This document shows positions 5,633 through 10,772 of a stretch of DNA of 11,823 nt, piece after piece. The DNA is from an uncultured Oscillospiraceae bacterium (GTDB lineage: Bacteria > Bacillota > Clostridia > Oscillospirales > Acutalibacteraceae): NCBI GenBank assembly GCA_900541905.1, contig UQLQ01000039.1, positions 1-11,823 on the forward strand, read 5' to 3'. Every line of letters starts with the position of its first letter. Position 1 is the first letter of the stretch. A program made the position numbers and the translations under genes. The notes beneath the pieces were generated by a model. That model was given only the letters and a program-made list of their open reading frames with translations, did not search any database and had not been told where the DNA came from.

Positions 5633-6787
5633 ATGGGATTCAATTTCAAACGTAAAACAATTATCATTGCTTCCGTTGTTTGTATCGGGGTGTGCGGTGC
5701 CATTGGCGGAACTGTTGCAGGTATCTATTGTACGGGACAATACACAGTGTCCGATATGCAAACGGAATCGTTATCACAGGATACCTCGGCAGAGTCCATA
5801 CAGGAATCGGTCGGGGAATCCAATGTTGAGGAATCTGTACAATCACAGACCACAGAATCACAGACAGAGGAAAAGAAAGAGTTCATCAAGTATGTGGAAT
5901 TTAACGTCACATATGCGGCATTGGAAAAAGCGCTGCAGATTGACATAAAAAGCCATGAAGAAAATGCGGAAGTGAAAATCAGCTGGATTGACTTGCTGGC
6001 GTATTTGGGCGCCAAGTACGGCGGAGATTTTTCAAGATATCAAAGCTCTGATATGGATACATTGGTAGAGAAACTTCAGTCGGGAGAAACAATGGAATCC
6101 CTCACAGAGGGAATGCAGTATTATGCCTATTACAGCAAAGCGTACACTGCGGTACTGGGAGGAATGGTAGGCAATTATCAAATAGAAACAACATCAGAAA
6201 ACGGAGAAACGGTTTGGCAGGATAAATACGGTTTGATTGCCTATTCACCCATTGCCAAAAATTATCCATTTGAACATTACGACGATTTTGGCGCCCAGCG
6301 TACTTACGGTTACAAAAGGCAGCATTTGGGTCATGATTTGATGGCGCAAACAGGCACGCCCGTGATTGCGATTGAATCGGGTATTGTGGAAGCGGTCGGT
6401 TGGAATCAATACGGAGGCTGGCGTTTGGGAATACGCAGTTTGGATGGTACGAGATACTATTATTATGCGCATTTGCGTCAAAATCGTCCTTATGCGGAAG
6501 GCATTGAAGAAGGCAAAGTGGTAAAAGCGGGTGATGTCATCGGCTATGTCGGACACACAGGTTACAGTACAAAAGAGAATGCCAATAATATTGAGGTTCC
6601 GCATTTGCATTTGGGTATGCAGCTGATTTTTGATGAATCTCAAAAAGAGAGCAGCAACGAAATATGGATTAATCTTTATCCGCTCACCATGCTGTGGGAG
6701 AAGCATAAAAGTGAAGTTTACAGGGTTGACGAAACAAAAGAATATTACCGCAAGTACAATATTCGTATTCCCGGTATCAACGATTGA
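5633..6787 (+). CDS. Membrane-anchored M23 (LytM/DD-endopeptidase type) metallopeptidase
   Basis: This is a probable peptidoglycan hydrolase acting outside the membrane. Residues 6-30 (KRK then IIIASVVCIGVCGAIGGTVAG) form an uncleaved N-terminal anchor. Residues of about 40-85 are a Ser/Glu/Gln-rich low-complexity stalk. Residues of about 88-200 form a helical domain without a name I recognise. Residues of about 205-345 are the M23 domain with HLGHD (zinc ligands H231 and D235), YYYYAHLRQ (H280) and PHLHLG (H324 and H326), so the catalytic set is complete. ATG 5633 is preferred because GGGGG (5620-5624) lies 8 nt upstream; an in-frame ATG at 5609 lies inside the hairpin and lacks a ribosome site. 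The product is 384 aa. The gene sits just downstream of the small 77-aa gene and may share its transcript. A SpoIIQ-like sporulation role is conceivable but unsupported. Confidence 0.9.
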   Translation: MGFNFKRKTIIIASVVCIGVCGAIGGTVAGIYCTGQYTVSDMQTESLSQDTSAESIQESVGESNVEESVQSQTTESQTEEKKEFIKYVEFNVTYAALEKALQIDIKSHEENAEVKISWIDLLAYLGAKYGGDFSRYQSSDMDTLVEKLQSGETMESLTEGMQYYAYYSKAYTAVLGGMVGNYQIETTSENGETVWQDKYGLIAYSPIAKNYPFEHYDDFGAQRTYGYKRQHLGHDLMAQTGTPVIAIESGIVEAVGWNQYGGWRLGIRSLDGTRYYYYAHLRQNRPYAEGIEEGKVVKAGDVIGYVGHTGYSTKENANNIEVPHLHLGMQLIFDESQKESSNEIWINLYPLTMLWEKHKSEVYRVDETKEYYRKYNIRIPGIND

Positions 6788-6862
6788 GGTGTGAAAACCA
6801 ATATGTGATGATACATATGAACGCACCATATCCTGTGTGCTTTTGTTCGGAAGAAAAAATAA

Positions 6863-6896
6863 AAATTACAAAATAAAATGCTTGCTTTTGTAATTT
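6863..6896. promoter_or_regulatory. AT-rich inverted repeat at the tRNA-Leu promoter
   Basis: AAATTACAAAA (6863-6873) is exactly complementary to TTTTGTAATTT (6886-6896). The right arm overlaps the end of the tRNA promoter -35 box (6882-6887). It may be a weak terminator for the M23 transcript, the only candidate found between that stop codon and the tRNA, or a regulatory dyad for the tRNA promoter. Confidence 0.4.
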
Positions 6897-6910
6897 ACTT
6901 ATGATATAAT
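6882..6910 (+). promoter_or_regulatory. Promoter of the tRNA-Leu gene
   Basis: TTGCTT (6882-6887), a 17-nt spacer and a perfect TATAAT (6905-6910) preceded by an extended TGA element (6902-6904). The predicted start near 6917 is 8 nt before the mature tRNA 5' end. Confidence 0.85.
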
Positions 6911-6924
6911 AACAAACGTTCCAC

Positions 6925-7011
6925 GCTGGTATGGTGGAATCGGCAGACACAAGGGACTTAAAATCCCTCGGTAGCAATACCGTGCCAGTTCAAGTCTGGC
7001 TACCAGCACCA
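6925..7011 (+). tRNA. tRNA-Leu, anticodon UAA
   Basis: This 87-nt class II tRNA includes an encoded CCA end. The acceptor GCTGGTA (6925-6931) pairs with TACCAGC (7001-7007); A at 7008 is the discriminator and CCA occupies 7009-7011. The anticodon stem AGGGA/TCCCT encloses the loop CTTAAAA with anticodon TAA at 6959-6961, reading UUA codons. The long variable arm CGGTA-GCAA-TACCG (6969-6982) is diagnostic for Leu or Ser, and the anticodon decides Leu. The T arm is GCCAG-TTCAAGT-CTGGC (6984-7000). The gene is a single unit with its own promoter and terminator. Confidence 0.97.
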
Positions 7012-7015
7012 AATT

Positions 7016-7049
7016 GAGTCTGGACGCACTTTGCGTTCGGACTCTTTTT
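7016..7049 (+). terminator. Terminator of tRNA-Leu
   Basis: GAGTCTGGACGCA (7016-7028) pairs along its full length, with two G-U pairs, with TGCGTTCGGACTC (7032-7044) around a CTT loop. It is followed by TTTTTGTTTTTG. It starts 5 nt after the tRNA CCA. Confidence 0.92.
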
Positions 7050-7494
7050 GTTTTTGTAAGAGAATGTACGGTGTTGATTGCAGGTTTCTTTTTAATATAC
7101 TCAAACAGAGTTTGCATATATTCTGTATCTGAGCTCAGTTTGTACTTTGCAGGCAAGACGTTGGCGTTTCTCTTGTTTGCGGCAATCGAGAGTGCGCAGG
7201 GAATATATCAAACCCATTGTGTGATGGTTTTTGAAATATGACGATTGTTACAGGAAATAGCAGGGTACCCTTAAAAGGAACATTCACAGTTCTCATTAAT
7301 ACAAGATAGACTTGGTACGGAATTTTTATGCTATATCAAATCTTCTTTGCCAATGGATATCAGCGCTGTTCCGTTTTCCGTTGTACGTCATATCAGAATC
7401 GTTTTTTCTTTGTCCGTGAGCATCTTTGGCCGCTGACAATTTCATATATCAACAAAAAGCCGTTTTCCAAAGAAGATAACAAATATATTTTTAA
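7050..7494. other. Intergenic stretch with no supported gene
   Basis: No frame here has a good ribosome site or a recognisable product. The longest candidate not masked by other features is a 56-codon frame at 7328-7498 with a Phe/Tyr/Cys-rich product, which runs into the promoter at 7495 and is probably chance. A 10-bp inverted repeat, ATCTTCTTTG (7340-7349) with CAAAGAAGAT (7468-7477), flanks 118 bp. It could be a worn mobile-element trace, but no target duplication or transposase is visible. Confidence 0.5.
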
Positions 7495-7523
7495 TTGACA
7501 GAAAACCGGTGATTCGGTATAAT
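7495..7523 (+). promoter_or_regulatory. Perfect consensus sigma-A promoter of the amino-acid transporter operon
   Basis: TTGACA (7495-7500), exactly 17 nt, then TATAAT (7518-7523): both hexamers match consensus. The start is expected near 7530, leaving a leader of about 147 nt before the coding sequence. So strong a promoter fits control after initiation or by a repressor. Confidence 0.92.
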
Positions 7524-7549
7524 AAATTGAGATTTTCCGTGTATATGTA

Positions 7550-7577
7550 AAAAGATCGGGAGTTGTCCCGGTCTTTT
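7550..7577 (+). promoter_or_regulatory. Terminator-like hairpin in the transporter leader, possible attenuator
   Basis: AAAAGATCGGGA (7550-7561) pairs over 12 bp, with one G-U pair, with TCCCGGTCTTTT (7566-7577) around GTTG. It is followed by GTTGTGTT, a broken U-tract. It lies about 20 nt after the predicted start of transcription and about 100 nt before the coding sequence. Confidence 0.65.
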
Positions 7578-7611
7578 GTTGTGTTAAACGGAATATAACG
7601 TTTTTTGTTTT

Positions 7612-7637
7612 CCAAACATCTGAGGGAACATGTTTGG
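7612..7637 (+). promoter_or_regulatory. Second leader hairpin upstream of the transporter
   Basis: CCAAACAT (7612-7619) is exactly complementary to ATGTTTGG (7630-7637) around the loop CTGAGGGAAC. The loop contains a purine-rich GAGGG resembling a ribosome site but opens no useful frame. It is not followed by a U-tract. With the first hairpin it gives the leader a two-stem structure. No known riboswitch or T-box motif was recognised. Confidence 0.5.
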
Positions 7638-7676
7638 TGACCATAGAAAGTATTTCATTTTGTTAGGGAGTGATGA

Positions 7677-9197
7677 GTGGGCATGCAAAAAAAGAAAAAC
7701 AGAACAAAACAAGTGTTTTCTTTGGCGGCGCTGTTGTTGATTCTGATAACGGTTTTTTCCTGCTTTGGCGCTGCCGCTGCAAGCGAGAACGAAGAACAGA
7801 GCAACGGTACGGGAAAAAAATATATCATAGCAATGGATACAACGTTTGCTCCGTTTGAATTTGAAGACAGTCAGGGCAACCGTGTGGGTATTGACGTAGA
7901 ATTATTGGAAGCAATTGCAAAAGACCAAGGCTTTGAGTATGAAGCGCGTGCCATTGGATTTGACGCAGCATTGCAAGCGGTGGAATCGGGACAAGCAGAC
8001 GGTATTTTGGCAGGCTGTTCCATTACGGAAGAGCGCCAAAAGAAAATGGATTTTTCCACCCCTTACTTTGATTCGGGAATCTCCATGGCAGTAAGCAAGG
8101 ACAACGATTCCATACAAAGTTATGAAGATTTAAGAGGGAAAAAAGTAGCGGTAAAAGTCGGTACGGAAGGTGCCACTTTAGCAAATAAACTGTCTGAACA
8201 ATACGGTTTTTCCGTTGTTACGTTCGATGATTCCGCCAATATGTACGAAGATGTAAAGCTTGGCAATACTGCGGCTTGTTTTGAAGATTACCCTGTGTTG
8301 GGTTATGCAATCAGTCAAGACATCGGACTGAAGTTGGTGGGTGAAAAAGAAGCAGGTTCTTCTTACGGTCTTGGTGTGAAAAAAGGACAAAATGCAGAGC
8401 TGCTTCAAATGTTCAACGACGGCTTGGAAAATGTAAAGGCCAGCGGAGAATATCAGCGCATTTTGGACAGCTATATTTCTTCCGGTGACGGTACAGCGGC
8501 AAATGTGGAATCCAATGAAGGCGTTAACTTCTTTACACTGCTTGGAACCACCTTTCCGCGTTTTGTACAGGCAGCAGGCGTAACGTTATGGATTACAGCG
8601 GTATCATTGGTATTTGCGGTTGTATTGGGACTGTTGTTCTGTGCACTGCGTCTTTCCAAGTATAAAGTGCTGCATGCCATTACAAGAGTATATTTGTGGG
8701 TCATTCGCGGTACACCTGTGATTGTACAGGCATTTATGATTTACTTCGGTATTCCGAAATTGCTTGGATTTACCATGCCTGTAGAGGTAGCAAGTATCAT
8801 TACGCTTACCTTGAATGCAGGCGCCTATTTGTCTGAAATCTTCCGAAGCGGTATTGAAGCTGTGGATGTGGGACAGATGGAAGCGGCACGTTCTCTCGGT
8901 TTGCCTTATATGAAAACCATGCAGAAAGTTATTTTGCCGCAGGCTGCCAGAATCGTGATTCCTTCCGTGATTAATCAGTTTATCATTACTCTGAAGGATT
9001 CTTCCATTCTATCCGTCGTTGGTTTGGCAGAGCTTACAAAGGTGGGTAAGGCCATTGTGGCACAAAACCTGGAAAGCTTTAACACATACTTGATTTTGGC
9101 AATTTACTATTTAATTTTGGTATCTTTGCTTACAGCATTGTCTGCTGTGGTAGAAAGGAGGCTGCGCCGTGGAAAACTCAAAGGTACAGGTAACTGA
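7677..9197 (+). CDS. Polar amino-acid ABC importer: substrate-binding and permease fusion protein
   Basis: This protein fuses the extracellular solute receptor to the membrane channel of an amino-acid importer of the glutamine/polar amino-acid type. Residues of about 10-36 are a signal sequence; C29 in VFSC might be a lipobox but is not a good match. Residues of about 47-270 are an SBP_bac_3 domain with FAPFEFED and the family signature GIDVELLEAIAKD (71-83). After a linker, residues of about 284-495 form the permease (HisM/GlnP type) with hydrophobic spans and the EAA loop EAARSLGLPYMKTMQKVILPQA from residue 402. There are 506 aa from GTG 7677, set by AGGGAG (7665-7670) 6 nt upstream; ATG 7683 is the alternative and shortens it by two residues. 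Its 3' end overlaps the ATPase gene by 29 nt. Lactococcal GlnP is a known fusion of this type. The exact amino acid is not deducible. Confidence 0.92.
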   Translation: MGMQKKKNRTKQVFSLAALLLILITVFSCFGAAAASENEEQSNGTGKKYIIAMDTTFAPFEFEDSQGNRVGIDVELLEAIAKDQGFEYEARAIGFDAALQAVESGQADGILAGCSITEERQKKMDFSTPYFDSGISMAVSKDNDSIQSYEDLRGKKVAVKVGTEGATLANKLSEQYGFSVVTFDDSANMYEDVKLGNTAACFEDYPVLGYAISQDIGLKLVGEKEAGSSYGLGVKKGQNAELLQMFNDGLENVKASGEYQRILDSYISSGDGTAANVESNEGVNFFTLLGTTFPRFVQAAGVTLWITAVSLVFAVVLGLLFCALRLSKYKVLHAITRVYLWVIRGTPVIVQAFMIYFGIPKLLGFTMPVEVASIITLTLNAGAYLSEIFRSGIEAVDVGQMEAARSLGLPYMKTMQKVILPQAARIVIPSVINQFIITLKDSSILSVVGLAELTKVGKAIVAQNLESFNTYLILAIYYLILVSLLTALSAVVERRLRRGKLKGTGN

Positions 9198-9903
9198 TCT
9201 TCATAAATACTACGGAAAATTGGAAGTATTAAAAGGCATCGACATGACTGTACAACAAGGAGAAGTTGTCAGTTTGATTGGTCCCTCCGGTTCCGGTAAA
9301 AGTACATTTTTGCGTTGTATCAATTTATTGGAAACTCCAACCAAAGGCAGCATTGTGGTAGACGGAAAAGAAATTACCGACAAAAAAGCGGATATCAACA
9401 AGTTAAGACAGCATATCGGCATGGTATTTCAGCATTTTAATTTATTTCCTCATTTGACCGTAGAAAAGAACATCATGTTGGCCCCTGTGGATTTGAAACT
9501 GATGTCAAAAGAACAAGCACACGTACGTGCTTTGGAACTGCTGGACCGTGTTGGATTAAAAAGCAAAGCAGCAGAATATCCTGTCAATCTGTCAGGCGGA
9601 CAAAAACAACGTGTCGCCATAGCGCGTGCCTTGGCAATGGAACCGGATTTGATGCTGTTTGACGAACCGACTTCCGCGTTGGACCCTGAAATGGTAGGCG
9701 GCGTGTTGCAGGTCATGAAAGAATTGGCAACCGGCGGTATGACCATGATTGTGGTTACCCACGAGATGGGATTTGCGCGTGATGTCAGTGACCGTGTGGT
9801 ATTTATGGCAGACGGTTATAAAGTGGAGGAAGGCCCCGCAAAAGCATTTTTTGCAAATCCAAGAGAACAAAGAACAAAAGAATTTTTAAATTGCGTATTA
9901 TAA
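9169..9903 (+). CDS. Amino-acid ABC importer ATP-binding protein, GlnQ-like
   Basis: This is the cytoplasmic ATPase that powers the fusion importer encoded just upstream. Walker A is GPSGSGKST (38-46), the Q-loop lies in VFQHFNLFPHLTV, the ABC signature is LSGGQKQRVAIARAL (from 141), Walker B is LMLFDEPTSALDP (161-173) and the H-loop is VTHE with H198. The C-terminus NPREQRTKEFLNCVL is typical of the polar amino-acid subfamily. At 244 aa it is full length. The GTG start at 9169 is fixed by AAAGGAGG (9154-9161) 7 nt upstream, inside the end of the permease frame. The 29-nt overlap implies translational coupling, so receptor/channel and ATPase would be made together. A palindromic terminator follows. 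Confidence 0.95.
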   Translation: MENSKVQVTDLHKYYGKLEVLKGIDMTVQQGEVVSLIGPSGSGKSTFLRCINLLETPTKGSIVVDGKEITDKKADINKLRQHIGMVFQHFNLFPHLTVEKNIMLAPVDLKLMSKEQAHVRALELLDRVGLKSKAAEYPVNLSGGQKQRVAIARALAMEPDLMLFDEPTSALDPEMVGGVLQVMKELATGGMTMIVVTHEMGFARDVSDRVVFMADGYKVEEGPAKAFFANPREQRTKEFLNCVL

Positions 9904-9904
9904 T

Positions 9905-9938
9905 AAAAAACCACACACCGTACGGTGTGTGGTTTTTT
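9905..9938. terminator. Perfect 34-bp palindromic bidirectional terminator
   Basis: Positions 9905-9921 are exactly complementary to 9922-9938, centred on CCGTACGG. The stem ends in six A and six T, giving a U-tract in both directions. It begins one base after the GlnQ stop codon and ends 6 nt before the stop codon of the convergent small gene, so it serves both. In RNA, the central bases would form the loop. Confidence 0.93.
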
Positions 9939-9943
9939 GTTTA

Positions 9944-10117
9944 TTATTGTGTTTGTTCCGCTTTTATTTTTTCAGCCATCTGCTGCATATCCGCAAATGA
10001 ATTGACATCACTTTCTTCTATTTTCTTTTGAATTTCCAAGGGCAAAGAATGAAAATATTCATAGCTGGACAAATCTTGGTCCAGTAAATCCGATAAACAT
10101 AAAAAAGGTTCCTGCAT
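9944..10117 (-). CDS. 57-aa small acidic protein, function unknown
   Basis: This short - strand gene is well supported despite its length. A perfect GGAGG (10130-10126) lies 8 nt before ATG 10117, the frame ends in tandem TAA codons, and a terminator follows. The product begins MQEPFLCLSDLLDQDLSSYE, continues with YEYFHSLPLEIQKKIEESDV and ends in a predicted amphipathic helix, FADMQQMAEKIKAEQTQ. It has no signal peptide or membrane span. The YxYFHSLPxEIQKKIEE pattern recalls small uncharacterised Firmicutes proteins, but I cannot name a family. It is convergent with the transporter operon, with no promoter I trust upstream. A small regulator or adaptor is possible but unsupported. Confidence 0.8.
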   Translation of the reverse strand: MQEPFLCLSDLLDQDLSSYEYFHSLPLEIQKKIEESDVNSFADMQQMAEKIKAEQTQ

Positions 10118-10130
10118 GTTGATTACCTCC

Positions 10131-10772
10131 GTTTATAGTATGAACGGGAAACAATCAAAATATGGTTGGCAATGTTTACTGTTTTCCATGATATTTCGTT
10201 TGCATGCAAGAGGAAATCACAAGACTCGTTTTATGATATACATTCCATTGCAAAACTGTTTTGGCAACGATAATGCATTTGCCGACACCGTGATGTTTAC
10301 GAACCTCTGCTACATGATAAAAGAGGTTGTCATTATTTTCAAAACAAATTTACAAACAACTGTTGTTACTTACCGACAGTTCTTTGTAACATGTATCAAA
10401 CATCGAAACGGTTTCATGATAAAAACAAAAAAATACCGCTTCATAGAGCGGCATTTAGGAGGAGTATGAGAATATGATATATATGAATTTCCGTATGGAA
10501 AGAATTTTTGGTCTGCTCTGGTTATGATCCGGTATTCCGACCAATCCATAACGCGGGCAGTTTCGATTATTTCAGGTAATTAAATATTACCTTTCCTTCT
10601 TGGAATGATTTTATTCTAATCCTAGATTATGGACATTTTTTGAACATTACGTAAGGAATATGAAAATATATTTGGAAATTTTATGAACAAAATTTCAGTT
10701 GTTCGGTTTGTTCTTGTCTATTTTGATAAAGTAAAAATGGGACTATCACAATATGACATAAAGGAGGAAACT
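10131..10772. other. Intergenic stretch with no solid gene, hairpins and an orphan ribosome site
   Basis: A 117-codon + frame at 10116-10469 overlaps the small gene's start and has no ribosome site, so it is probably chance. Hairpins include AACCTCT/AGAGGTT (near 10301-10326) and AGGTAAT-TAAAT-ATTACCT (10574-10592). A consensus AGGAGG (10457-10462) is followed 11 nt later only by a 17-codon frame (10474-10527). This may be the remains of a lost gene or an untranslated leader for the phage-tail-like gene. No convincing promoter was found. Confidence 0.5.
10433..10454 (-). terminator. Possible - strand terminator with no obvious upstream gene
   Basis: CCGCT (10436-10440) pairs with AGCGG (10447-10451). 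Read on the - strand the stem is followed by TATTTTTTTGTTTTT, a good U-tract. No - strand gene was found to its right, so it may belong to a decayed gene or be a short accidental hairpin. Confidence 0.4.

Noticed and set aside
6245..6829. - strand 194-codon frame opposite the M23 gene
   Set aside because: The opposite strand encodes a complete M23 catalytic set; this frame has no recognisable motif and is a shadow.
6984..7011. tRNA-Leu 3' end as a prophage attachment site linked to the BppU-like gene
   Set aside because: No second copy of the tRNA 3' end and no integrase gene is present between the tRNA and the window end; ordinary housekeeping genes lie between.
6899..7156. - strand 85-codon frame across the tRNA-Leu gene, with a plausible-looking LVARLELARYCYRG segment
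   Set aside because: The segment is the reverse complement of the tRNA itself, a familiar source of false proteins; there is no ribosome site and the frame crosses the tRNA terminator.
7393..7644. - strand 83-codon frame under the transporter promoter
   Set aside because: It covers the consensus promoter and leader hairpins, has no ribosome site and no domain-like sequence.
7530..7676. T-box or known riboswitch in the transporter leader
   Set aside because: No AGGGUGGNACCGCG-type antiterminator sequence or other recognisable aptamer core is present, so only hairpins are reported.
10116..10469. + strand 117-codon frame
   Set aside because: No ribosome site, its start overlaps the start of the real 57-aa - strand gene, composition is Phe/Ile/Cys-rich without a domain, and its end runs through a hairpin.
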